Shown piece after piece: positions 8,834 to 16,937 of a stretch of 64,000 nucleotides of DNA; the first letter of the stretch is position 1, and each line of letters opens with the position of its first letter. The notes under the pieces are model-generated. The model saw nothing but the letters and a program-made list of their open reading frames with translations. It was not told the DNA's origin and ran no database searches. The DNA is taken from positions 12,294-76,293 of the forward strand of contig DATBGZ010000049.1 of the NCBI GenBank assembly GCA_036557785.1. Direction: 5' to 3'. The stretch comes from DATBGZ01 sp036557785 (GTDB lineage: Bacteria > Actinomycetota > Actinomycetes > Mycobacteriales > Micromonosporaceae). The position numbers were made by a program, and so were the translations under genes.

Positions 8834-10363
8834 ATGACCGGGTGGGCGCTGCCCGACGGGGTGCTGCGCGAGGCCCCCGCCTACGCACCACGTCCGCGTG
8901 AGCAGGCAGATCTGGAGCTCCTGCTCACGGGTGCGCTGGCGCCGCTGACCGGCTTCCCCACGCGGGCGGACCTCAGCGCGATCGCCCGGACCGCGCGGTT
9001 GGCCGACGGCACGCCGTGGCCGGTACGGATCACGCTCGAGGCGCCGGCGTCGCTGGTCGATGGGCTCGACCTGACCAACCCGTTCCAACGCGTCCTGGTG
9101 CTCACCGACCCCGAGGGCACACCCGTGGCGGCGCTGGACACCGTCGACGTCTGGCCGACCGGGGACGACGCGGGGCGCGCCGCCATGGTCGGCATCGGCG
9201 GCACGGTGCGACGGATCGGGGCGAGCGTCCACGGCACCTTCCGGGACCTGCGACGCAGCCCGGAGCAGGTGCGGGAGGCCCTGCCCACGGGCAGCCGGGT
9301 GCTGGGCGTGTTCGTTGACCGGCCCCTGCACCGACCCCAGCTCGCGCAGATCGCCCACGCGGCGCGCACGATCGCCGGCCACGTGCTCGTGCTGGTCCGG
9401 GTGGGCGAACCCGGACCGGACGGGCTGCCCCCGGAGGCGCTGGTCCGTACGGTTCTGGCGGCCCGCGACCGGTTGCCGAACCCGACGCTCGTGGTCGTGC
9501 CCTTGTTGCGCCGCGGCGACGAGGTCGCCGACGCGCTGCTGCGTTCCCGGGTGGCGGGCAACTACGGCGCCACGCATCTGCTCGCCAGCGGTACCCAGCT
9601 CTCCGGCGGTGGACCACGCGTGCTGCTGCCCCGCGAGCTCGCCTACGACGGGCGCGACGGGCAGTGGCGCGGGCTCGACGACATCCCACCGCGTCACCGC
9701 CGGCTGGCCCTGCCGGCCGATCAGATCGACAACCTGCTCGACCGCGGCGCCACCCTGCCCGAATGGCACACGCCGCCGGCCGTCGCCGAGGAACTCGCCC
9801 GGGCCCGGCCCCCGCGGGCGGTCCGCGGCGTGGTCGTCTTCCTCACCGGCCTACCCGGCTCCGGCAAGTCGACGCTGGCGCGTGGCGTCGCCGACGAGCT
9901 CAACGAGACCGGCGAACGGACCGTGACCGTCGTCGATGGCGACGTGGCCCGGCGCTTCCTCACCGCCGGGCTCGGACCGTCGCGGGCGGATGGGGACGAG
10001 GCCGTACGGCGGATCGGGTTCGTGGCGGCGGAAGCGGCCCGCCACGGCGGACTCGTTCTGTGCTGCCCCGTCGCCGCCCATGCGACGTCGCGCGCGACGG
10101 CGCGGCAGCTCGCGCTGGCCGCCGGCGCAGGCTTCATCCTGGTCTATGTCTCGACCCCTCGCGAGGTGTGCGAGGAGCGCGACCCCCGGACAGTCGCCAC
10201 CCGGGCGTGGGCCGCGGTCGCCGAGCCGGCCGGGGAGGACGACAGCTACGAGGGACCGACCGACGCGCAGCTCGTCATCGACAACTCGCTGCTCTCCGTG
10301 GACGAGTCCGTCAAGATCCTCGTGGATCACCTTGCTGACGAGGGTTGGCTCAACCGGCCCTGA
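8834..10363 (+). CDS. ATP sulfurylase-like/adenylyl-sulfate kinase fusion
   Basis: Two-domain protein of 509 residues. The N-terminal half (TGWALPDGVLREAP..., LLTGALAPLTGF) has the fold signature of ATP sulfurylase, but the catalytic QxRNPxHRxH motif reads VFVDRPLHRPQ and the GRDHA motif reads ASGTQL, so this half is probably inactive. The C-terminal half is an APS kinase with an intact P-loop GLPGSGKST, VDGDVARRFL and VYVSTPREVCEERDP, which would make PAPS from APS. ATG 8834 starts at the conserved WALPD region. A longer frame from ATG 8720 exists, but that ATG shares a CATG with the opposite-strand FmdB start and encodes non-conserved sequence. It runs 18 bp into the next gene if that gene uses its TTG. 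Confidence 0.8.
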   Translation: MTGWALPDGVLREAPAYAPRPREQADLELLLTGALAPLTGFPTRADLSAIARTARLADGTPWPVRITLEAPASLVDGLDLTNPFQRVLVLTDPEGTPVAALDTVDVWPTGDDAGRAAMVGIGGTVRRIGASVHGTFRDLRRSPEQVREALPTGSRVLGVFVDRPLHRPQLAQIAHAARTIAGHVLVLVRVGEPGPDGLPPEALVRTVLAARDRLPNPTLVVVPLLRRGDEVADALLRSRVAGNYGATHLLASGTQLSGGGPRVLLPRELAYDGRDGQWRGLDDIPPRHRRLALPADQIDNLLDRGATLPEWHTPPAVAEELARARPPRAVRGVVVFLTGLPGSGKSTLARGVADELNETGERTVTVVDGDVARRFLTAGLGPSRADGDEAVRRIGFVAAEAARHGGLVLCCPVAAHATSRATARQLALAAGAGFILVYVSTPREVCEERDPRTVATRAWAAVAEPAGEDDSYEGPTDAQLVIDNSLLSVDESVKILVDHLADEGWLNRP

Positions 10364-12060
10364 CGTTACGTCCCGCTGTCCGCGACGTTGAGCCAGGAGT
10401 GCGAGCGAGGTTCTGGCTGCGCGTCGGTACGGGCGTCGCCGCCGGCGTGGCCGTCGGCGTCGCGGTGATCGTCCTGACCCCGGCGGCCTACCGGTCCTCG
10501 ACCTCCGTGCTGGTGGAGTCGGTCGGCACCGAGGTGAATATGGGCACCGAGGCCGAGCTTGTCCGCTCCACCGGCACCGCAACCGACGCGGCCGCCCGGC
10601 TCACGGGCGACCCCGCCCATCCGCAGGCGCTGGGCCGGCTCGTCTCGGTGCGCCCGGTCCCCGGGACCTCGGTCATGGTGCTCACCTACGAGGCACCCAC
10701 GGCGCAGACGGCTCGCGACGGCGCCACGGCCTACGCCGAGGCGTACCTCGCGGGCCGCCGCGAGACGGCCAAAACGGCGATCAACGACCAGATCGACGCC
10801 GCCCAGCGCCAACTCGACGACGTGCGCACGCAGTTGGGACAGGTCGAGGCGCTGCTCGCCGCGACCCCGACGAACTCTCCGGAGGCGGGCTCCCTGTGGG
10901 CGACCCAGGCCTCGTTGACCACCCAGTCCGTGTCGCTGGCGGCCCAGCTCACAGCGCTGCAGGCGACCACGGTCGACCCCGGGCGCGTGGTCGCGCAGGC
11001 GAATCTGCCGTCGGCGCCGGTGCGCCCCAACCGGCCGCTCTGGCTCGGTATCGCGGCCGCCGCGGGCGCGGGGGGCGGCGGCGTGCTGCACCTGTCGCGG
11101 ACCCGCTGGTCGCGGCGGGTGCGGGACGCCGCGGATCTGCGCCGGCACCAGATCACGGTGCTCGCCGACCTCGAACCGGCGGCGCTGGTCACGCCCGGCG
11201 GGCATCAGGACCCGAACGGCCGGGCGTTCAACCGGCTGCGCAACGAGGTGGTCGCGGCCCTCGCGCCGGAGGACCACACCCTGCTCGTGACCGGCGCGGC
11301 GCCCGGCACGGCATCGACACTCGTCGCGGCGAACCTCGCCGCCGCCCTCGCCCGGGCCGACAACGACGTGGCCCTGGTCGGGGCCAGCGTTCCCGATCTG
11401 GACAGCACCGAACAGGCCGTGACGCTCGCCGGCATCTTCGACCTCGCCGACATCCCCGGGCTGACGGACGTGCTGGCGGGCCGGACCACGCTCGCCCGCA
11501 CCGTGCAGCGTGCGCCGCGATCTCCGCGGCTCAAGGTCATCACACCCGGCGGGACCGCGAGCGCGGCCGGGCTGCTGCAGTCCGAGGGCGCTCGGTCGGT
11601 GCTGCGGCTGCTCGCGACCAGGACCCGGTATGTGATCGTGGACGCGCCCTCGACCTCCGCCGGCGCCGACGCCCAGAGCCTGGCCAGCGTGGCCGACGTG
11701 GCGGTGCTCGTGGTCGAGGCCGAGCATGCCCAGCACGCCCAGGTCGCGGACGCCGCGACACAGCTCTCCCGGGTCGGCACCCGGCTGCTCGGTGCGGTAC
11801 TCGTCCCGGCCCGTGTCCCCACCAGCCCGTACGGGTCAATGTCCACTTCGGAGCGTGTCGTCCGGGCGATACCGGCCACGGCGCCGGGGCACGACACGCC
11901 GGGGTGGATCGGCGACCGCACGGGCCCGCTCGACGGGCCGACCAGCAAGCTGGAGATCCTGAATCGGCCCACCCGCGCCCGCGTTCCCCTCGACGATCCG
12001 GTACCCGACGACCCGGTCGAGGAGCCGGCACCGCCGACCGCGGGGACCGCCTCGCCCTGA
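10345..12060 (+). CDS. Wzz/BY-kinase-like polysaccharide co-polymerase, degenerate nucleotide site
   Basis: Membrane protein of up to 571 residues organised like actinobacterial Wzz-tyrosine kinase fusions: a membrane segment (GVAAGVAVGVAVIVLTPAAY, about residues 31-50), an extracytoplasmic Wzz-like coiled region (AAQRQLDDVRTQLGQVEALL), a second membrane segment (LWLGIAAAAGAGGGGVL) and a cytoplasmic CpsD-like domain. The CpsD P-loop is altered (GAAPGTASTLVAANLA, Lys missing), Walker A' reads LVGASVPDL with no Asp, and Walker B reads YVIVDAPS. There is no C-terminal Tyr cluster. Kinase activity is therefore unlikely. The TTG at 10345 overlaps the upstream gene; GTG 10399, just before the first membrane segment, is an equally plausible start. 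Probable role: export or chain-length control of an exopolysaccharide. Confidence 0.72.
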   Translation: MAQPALTLRPAVRDVEPGVRARFWLRVGTGVAAGVAVGVAVIVLTPAAYRSSTSVLVESVGTEVNMGTEAELVRSTGTATDAAARLTGDPAHPQALGRLVSVRPVPGTSVMVLTYEAPTAQTARDGATAYAEAYLAGRRETAKTAINDQIDAAQRQLDDVRTQLGQVEALLAATPTNSPEAGSLWATQASLTTQSVSLAAQLTALQATTVDPGRVVAQANLPSAPVRPNRPLWLGIAAAAGAGGGGVLHLSRTRWSRRVRDAADLRRHQITVLADLEPAALVTPGGHQDPNGRAFNRLRNEVVAALAPEDHTLLVTGAAPGTASTLVAANLAAALARADNDVALVGASVPDLDSTEQAVTLAGIFDLADIPGLTDVLAGRTTLARTVQRAPRSPRLKVITPGGTASAAGLLQSEGARSVLRLLATRTRYVIVDAPSTSAGADAQSLASVADVAVLVVEAEHAQHAQVADAATQLSRVGTRLLGAVLVPARVPTSPYGSMSTSERVVRAIPATAPGHDTPGWIGDRTGPLDGPTSKLEILNRPTRARVPLDDPVPDDPVEEPAPPTAGTASP

Positions 12061-12093
12061 CACCTGGGGCCGCGTCCGGCTACGGTCGGACGG

Positions 12094-12984
12094 GTGAAGA
12101 CCCACGAGATCGAGGTCGCCCCGGGCGTCGGCCTGCGGGTACGGCACTCGAGCGCCGCCGCAGGCGCCGATCCCGCGCCCGCGTTTGTGCTCGTGCACGG
12201 ACTCTCCTCCAACGCGCGCCTCTGGGACGAGGTGGCGGGCGTGCTCGCCGGTGCGGGCCACGAGGTGTTCGCGGTCGACCTGCGCTCGCATGGCGAGTCC
12301 GACTCGCCACCCGACGGCTACGACACGACCACCGCCGCCAACGATGTGGCGACCGTGTGCGCGCAGTTGGCTCGGGGGCCCGCCGTCCTGGTGGGACAGT
12401 CCTGGGGCGGCAACGTGGTGGGGCGGCTGGCCGCCCGGCATCCCGCAGTCGCGGCCGCGGTCGGCCTCGTCGACGGTGGCTGGCTCGACCTCACGGCCTC
12501 CTTCGACACCTGGTCGGCGTGCGAGGCCGCGTTGCGACCGCCGGACGTGGACGGACTCTCCGCGGCCGCGCTGCGCCGCCACCTGGAGTCGGCCCATCCC
12601 GACTGGTCGCCGGCCGCGATCGAGGCGACCGCGGCAAACCTGCGCGAGCTGCCCGACGGCACCGTGCAGCGCCGGCTGTCGATCGACAAACATATGCGCA
12701 TCGTGCGCAGCATGTGGGACGAGGGGCCGTGGTCGGATCTGCCCGCGATCACCGTGCCGGTCCTGCTGATGCCCGCGCTCCCGGCGCACGACCGGGCCGA
12801 CTCGCCCCGGGACAAGCGGGCGCTGGTGGCGCGGGCGGCCACCGCGCTGTCGCGGGCACGGGTGCGCGAGTACGTCGGCGGCGATCACGATCTGCATGCC
12901 CAGCAACCACAAACGGTCGCGGCAGACCTGCTCAGCCTCGCCGCCGAGGTGGCCCGGTCGGGGGAACAGGGAGTGCTGCGATGA
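12094..12984 (+). CDS. Alpha/beta-hydrolase
   Basis: Cytosolic alpha/beta-hydrolase of 296 residues. Oxyanion motif VLVHGLSSN (about residues 33-41), nucleophile elbow GQSWGG (Ser at about 104), strand-6 acid candidates around LPAHDRAD, and catalytic His in GGDHDLHAQQP near 270 are all present, so it should be active. Substrate cannot be deduced. The GTG start lies 33 bp after the upstream stop, and its TGA stop overlaps the ATG of the next gene (ATGA), which points to translational coupling with the S51/CysS-like protein. Confidence 0.82.
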   Translation: MKTHEIEVAPGVGLRVRHSSAAAGADPAPAFVLVHGLSSNARLWDEVAGVLAGAGHEVFAVDLRSHGESDSPPDGYDTTTAANDVATVCAQLARGPAVLVGQSWGGNVVGRLAARHPAVAAAVGLVDGGWLDLTASFDTWSACEAALRPPDVDGLSAAALRRHLESAHPDWSPAAIEATAANLRELPDGTVQRRLSIDKHMRIVRSMWDEGPWSDLPAITVPVLLMPALPAHDRADSPRDKRALVARAATALSRARVREYVGGDHDLHAQQPQTVAADLLSLAAEVARSGEQGVLR

Positions 12985-14240
12985 CCGGGCTGCTGGTCAT
13001 CGTGGGCTCCGGCGAGACCACCCCTACGATGATCAAACCGCATCGGTCCATATTCGAGCGCGTCGGTAGCCAGCCCGCGATCCTGTTGGACACGCCGTAC
13101 GGCTTCCAGTCCAACGCGGACGACATCTCCGAGCGTGCCATGGGGTACTTCTCCGCCAGCATCGGACGGAAGGTCTCGGTCGTGTCGTGGCGCACGCCGC
13201 CACCCCCGGGCCTGGCTCGGGAGCGAGCCCTGGCCGCCATCGCCGATGCGGGGTGGGTCTTCTCCGGGCCGGGCTCGCCGACCTACGCGCTGCGCCAGTG
13301 GCGCGAGACGCCCGTCCCGGCCGCACTCGCCGAGGTCCTGGCGCGCGATGGCGTGGTGCTGCTCGCCAGCGCGGCCGCGGTGACGCTCGGCTCCCATACG
13401 GTGCCCGTGTACGAGATCTACAAGGCCGGGTTCGAGCCGTACTGGGAGCCCGGGCTCGACCTGGTGAGCCAGGTCTGCGGCCTGCCGGCGGTCGTCATCC
13501 CGCACTACGACAACGCCGAGGGCGGACACCACGACACCCGGTACTGCTACCTCGGCGAGACCCGTCTCGCGGTGATGGAGCGCGAACTGCCGGCGGACTC
13601 CTTCGTCCTCGGGGTCGACGAACACACCGCCGTGCTGCTCGACCCCGGCGACCGCACCGCCGCGGTGATCGGCAACGGCGGCATGACGATCCGGCGTCGG
13701 GGCGAGAGCACCGTCTATCCCACCGGCAGCACGGTCACCTTCGACGAGATCCTCGCTGGCGTCTCGCCGGGCTCGGCGACGCGGTCCACGCGAGCCACCG
13801 CGGCTCCGCCGGCCCCATCGGCGAGACGGGACGCCGAGCGCGTCGCCACCTCGCTGCGCGACGCCGCGGACGAGCAGACCGCACGGTTCGAGGCCGCCCT
13901 GGCCCGTCGCGACGTCGACGGGTGCGTCGAGGCGATCCTGGCACTGGAGCGTGCCCGGCAGGAGTGGGCGGCCGACACGAACGAGTCCGACGACGCGGAG
14001 CACGCCGCGGCCGCGCTACGGGCCATGGTGGTACGGCTCGGGGAGCTCGCGACCGTGGGCGCCCGCGATCCTCGCGAGGCGGTAGCGCCGCTCGTCGAGG
14101 CGCTGCTCTCGGTGCGTTCCCGGGCCCGCGTGTCGTCCGACTTCGCCACCTCGGACGAGATCCGTGGCCGGCTCATCGCGGCCGGCATCGAGGTGCGCGA
14201 CACCCCGGATGGCGTCGAGTGGCACCTGCCGGGCAGCTAG
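12981..14240 (+). CDS. S51/cyanophycinase-like domain fused to a CysS C-terminal domain
   Basis: Protein of 419 residues with two parts. Residues about 1-265 resemble type-1 glutamine-amidotransferase-like/S51 (cyanophycinase) proteins: LVIVGSGETTPTM at the N-terminus, FSGPGSPTYALRQW, and LASAAAVTLGSHTVPVYEIY at the usual nucleophile position, where Ser is followed by Ala rather than the usual Gly context. Residues about 285-419 are helical and end SRARVSSDFATSDEIRGRL...GIEVRDTPDGVEWHL, which matches the C-terminal domain of cysteinyl-tRNA synthetase. No aminoacylation (Rossmann, HIGH, KMSKS) domain is present. The ATG overlaps the hydrolase stop. Reaction unknown; a peptidase or amidohydrolase that uses the CysS tail for RNA or ligand binding is conceivable. 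Confidence 0.75.
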   Translation: MTGLLVIVGSGETTPTMIKPHRSIFERVGSQPAILLDTPYGFQSNADDISERAMGYFSASIGRKVSVVSWRTPPPPGLARERALAAIADAGWVFSGPGSPTYALRQWRETPVPAALAEVLARDGVVLLASAAAVTLGSHTVPVYEIYKAGFEPYWEPGLDLVSQVCGLPAVVIPHYDNAEGGHHDTRYCYLGETRLAVMERELPADSFVLGVDEHTAVLLDPGDRTAAVIGNGGMTIRRRGESTVYPTGSTVTFDEILAGVSPGSATRSTRATAAPPAPSARRDAERVATSLRDAADEQTARFEAALARRDVDGCVEAILALERARQEWAADTNESDDAEHAAAALRAMVVRLGELATVGARDPREAVAPLVEALLSVRSRARVSSDFATSDEIRGRLIAAGIEVRDTPDGVEWHLPGS

Positions 14241-15265
14241 CTCCGCGGCGCCGCGGCGCTGTCGCGGAGCACGAGCTCGGCGGCGGCCGTCTCCACCGTC
14301 GCCACACCCGGCGCATGGTCGGCCAGCGCGAGGGTGAGCGCGCGAACCCCCATCTCGACCAGCGGCAACCGGACCGTGGTCAGCGACGGCGTCAGGTCCC
14401 GCGCGATCGGCATGTCGTCGAAGCCGACCACGGAGAGATCCTCGGGCACCCGTAGGGCACGCGAGCGCGCCGCGGCGAGCGCACCGACCGCGACCGTGTC
14501 GTTGTGCGCGACCAACGCCGTGATCGCGGGGTCCGTGTCCAGCAGGCGGGCGGCGGCCAGGGCGCCGCCGTCGCGGGTGAAGTCCGTATGGACGAGGCGC
14601 GCCGCGGGCAACGGTACGTCCGCGGCCTGCAGGACCTGGCGCAGCCCGGTCAGGCGGTCCGTGGTGGTGGTGAGCTCCGCCGGCCCGGCCAGCACACCGA
14701 TGGCCCGGTGTCCGAGACCGAGCAGATAGGTGCCGACCGTACGTCCACCCGCGGTGTTGGCCGGTTGCACGGCGTGGCCGGTCAGCTCGTGCCGGCCGAT
14801 GACGGCAACTCGACCGCCGCCGAGCTCGTACTGGCGCAGCGCCTCGTCGAGGTCCCGGGTGGCGGCCGCGTCGTGGTAGCCCGAGCCCGCCAACACGATC
14901 GCGCTGACCCGCTGGGAGCTGAGCAACTGGACGTACTCGCGCTCCCGGTCCGGATCGCGGTAGCTGTTGCAGATCACCAGCAGCGACCCGTGGTGCATCG
15001 CGACGCGTTGCAGTCCACGGGTGATCTCGGAGAAGTACGGGTCAGAGACGTCGTGCACGATCACGCCGATGGCGCCGCGCTCGGCCCGGGCGAGCATCCT
15101 GGCATGCGCGTTCGGGATGTACCGCAACTCCTCGACGGCACGCAGCACCCGCTCCCGCAGGGCATCGGTGACCGGCTTGGCGCTGTGGTTGATCACGCGC
15201 GACGCCGTGGCCGGGGAGACCCCGGCCCGCCGGGCGACCTCCGCCAGCGTCGCGGGACCCGTCAT
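14237..15265 (-). CDS. LacI-family transcriptional regulator
   Basis: DNA-binding repressor of 342 residues. N-terminal helix-turn-helix TLAEVARRAGVSPATASRVI (residues about 6-25) is followed by the hinge (YIPNAHARMLA) and a periplasmic-binding-type effector domain (GAIGVIVHDVSDPYFSEI ... VVGFDDMPIARDLTPSLTTV). The effector is presumably a sugar or nucleoside and is not identifiable. No sugar operon lies next to it. Its stop codon shares the palindrome CTAG (14237-14240) with the stop of the convergent S51/CysS gene. A 15-bp dyad at 15282-15296, only 17 bp upstream of its start, may be an autoregulatory operator. Confidence 0.9.
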   Translation of the reverse strand: MTGPATLAEVARRAGVSPATASRVINHSAKPVTDALRERVLRAVEELRYIPNAHARMLARAERGAIGVIVHDVSDPYFSEITRGLQRVAMHHGSLLVICNSYRDPDREREYVQLLSSQRVSAIVLAGSGYHDAAATRDLDEALRQYELGGGRVAVIGRHELTGHAVQPANTAGGRTVGTYLLGLGHRAIGVLAGPAELTTTTDRLTGLRQVLQAADVPLPAARLVHTDFTRDGGALAAARLLDTDPAITALVAHNDTVAVGALAAARSRALRVPEDLSVVGFDDMPIARDLTPSLTTVRLPLVEMGVRALTLALADHAPGVATVETAAAELVLRDSAAAPRS

Positions 15266-15281
15266 CGGGGCACACTACCCG

Positions 15282-15296
15282 TACCGGGCGCCGGTA
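15282..15296. promoter_or_regulatory. Dyad upstream of the LacI-family gene, candidate operator
   Basis: TACCGG-gcg-CCGGTA, a perfect 6+3+6 palindrome ending 17 bp before the LacI-family start codon. Flanking ACTACC/GGTAGT arms extend the symmetry with a mismatch. LacI-family proteins bind such short palindromes and often regulate themselves. No promoter hexamers were assigned with confidence. Confidence 0.4.
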
Positions 15297-15331
15297 GTCA
15301 CGCACCGCGATCCAGCCTCCGATCCCGATGC

Positions 15332-15367
15332 GTGTGGCCGGGTCGCGGCGGTGCGACCCGGCCACAC
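15332..15367 (-). terminator. Strong hairpin downstream of icd
   Basis: GTGTGGCCGGGTCGC and its exact complement GCGACCCGGCCACAC form a perfect 15-bp stem with a 6-nt loop (15347-15352). It lies about 140 bp beyond the icd stop on the minus strand. No T-run follows, which is common for actinobacterial terminators. The rest of the 15266-15508 gap shows no gene. Confidence 0.6.
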
Positions 15368-15508
15368 CGGGGAAGGGACGGCAGGCAAGGCAGCCAGGTC
15401 CCGCTGCGTCGCGGGTGGCTGGAGGAACCCGCGCGGCATCACAGGGCCCAACGACCGCCCTCCCGGCAGGTTTCGCAAACCGTACGAACTGTCGCGGATC
15501 GGACGAGC

Positions 15509-16723
15509 TCAGGCGCCCTGCGCCCGGGCCAGGTTGCCATCGATCGCGTTCATGAACTCCTCGGTGGTCAGCCACGGCGCGTCCCCGGAGATGAGCAACG
15601 CGAGGTCCTTCGTCATCTGTCCACTTTCGACAGTCGCGACGCAGACCCGCTCGAGCATGTTCGCGAACTCGATCAGGGCGGGCGTGCCGTCGAGTTTGCC
15701 GCGATGGGCCAGGCCCCGGGTCCACGCGAAGATCGACGCGATCGGGTTGGTCGATGTCTTCTCGCCGCGCTGCCACTGGCGGTAGTGCCGGGTCACCGTG
15801 CCGTGCGCCGCCTCGGCCTCGACGGTGCGGCCGTCGGGCGTCATCAGCACGGAGGTCATGAGGCCGAGCGAGCCGAAGCCCTGCGCGATGCTGTCGGACT
15901 GCACGTCGCCGTCGTAGTTCTTGGTGGCCCAGACGTAGCCACCCTCCCACTTCAGCGCGGCGGCGACCATGTCGTCGATGAGCCGGTGTTCGTACGTGAT
16001 GCCCGCCGCCGTGAACTCGTCGGCAAACTCGCTCGCGAAGACCTCCGCGAAGATGTCCTTGAATCGGCCGTCATAGGCCTTGAGGATCGTGTTCTTGGTC
16101 GACAGGTAGAGCGGGTAGCCGCGGTCCAGGGCATAGCGCATCGAGGCCCGGGCGAAGTCCCGGATCGAGTCGTCGAAGTTGTACATGGCCATGGCCACGC
16201 CACCGCCGGGGAACTTCGCCACCTCGAGCTCGACCGCGGCGCTGCCGTCGGCCGGCTGATAAGAGATCGTCACCGTGCCCGGGCCCGGGACGACGAAGTC
16301 GGTCGCCTTGTACTGGTCGCCATGGGCATGGCGGCCAATCACGATCGGCTTGGTCCAACTGGGCACGAGCCGCGGCACGTTGCGCATGATGATCGGCTCG
16401 CGGAAGATCACGCCGCCGAGGATGTTGCGGATGGTGCCGTTGGGCGAGCGCCACATCTTCTTCAGGCCGAACTCGGCGACCCGGGCCTCGTCCGGGGTGA
16501 TGGTCGCGCACTTGACGCCGACCCCGTGCCGCTTGATCGCCTTGGCCGAGTCGATGGTGACCTGGTCGTCGGTGGCATCACGGTTCTCGATGCCCAGGTC
16601 GTAGTACTCCAGCTCGACGTCGAGGTAGGGCAGGATCAACTGCTCCCGGATCTGCTTCCAGATGACCCTGGTCATCTCGTCGCCGTCGAGCTCGACAACC
16701 GGGTTGTTGACCTTGATTTTCAC
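15509..16723 (-). CDS. icd: NADP-dependent isocitrate dehydrogenase
   Basis: TCA-cycle enzyme, isocitrate to 2-oxoglutarate with NADP. The 404-residue protein is of the homodimeric, eukaryote-like class (as in mycobacterial Icd1): VVELDGDEMTRVIW at the N-terminus, CATITPDEARV, SPNGTIRNILGG (substrate Ser/Asn), GRHAHGDQYKATDF, YDGDVQSD (metal-binding Asp residues) and EAEAAHGTVTRHY. GTG 16723 is chosen because GGAAGGGCG lies upstream and the protein then starts MKIKVNNPVVELDGD as in homologues; the frame is open further but the extra sequence is not conserved. Divergent from the metallopeptidase gene, followed by a strong hairpin. Confidence 0.96.
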   Translation of the reverse strand: MKIKVNNPVVELDGDEMTRVIWKQIREQLILPYLDVELEYYDLGIENRDATDDQVTIDSAKAIKRHGVGVKCATITPDEARVAEFGLKKMWRSPNGTIRNILGGVIFREPIIMRNVPRLVPSWTKPIVIGRHAHGDQYKATDFVVPGPGTVTISYQPADGSAAVELEVAKFPGGGVAMAMYNFDDSIRDFARASMRYALDRGYPLYLSTKNTILKAYDGRFKDIFAEVFASEFADEFTAAGITYEHRLIDDMVAAALKWEGGYVWATKNYDGDVQSDSIAQGFGSLGLMTSVLMTPDGRTVEAEAAHGTVTRHYRQWQRGEKTSTNPIASIFAWTRGLAHRGKLDGTPALIEFANMLERVCVATVESGQMTKDLALLISGDAPWLTTEEFMNAIDGNLARAQGA

Positions 16724-16937
16724 TGTGACGCCCTTCCGCCCACATTTCTCGCTGGTGTCAAACAGTACGAGCGTACGGCGACGCGCCGCTCGCCGGCCCG
16801 CGGGGGGCGAACTCGCCCGGCTTGCCTTCCGGCTCTCGCCCGATATCATTCGGTCCGGGCGGATTGTTCCGTTGTGGCGACGTTGCCAGGCGTGGGCACA
16901 CTAGGAACTCCGACGCCACCCGTCTCATGGAGATCTC

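Noticed and set aside
10896..12980. Frame continuous with the S51/CysS gene through the Wzz and hydrolase genes
   Set aside because: The upstream part is a shadow of two genes in other frames; the real start at 12981 overlaps the hydrolase stop and begins a conserved domain.
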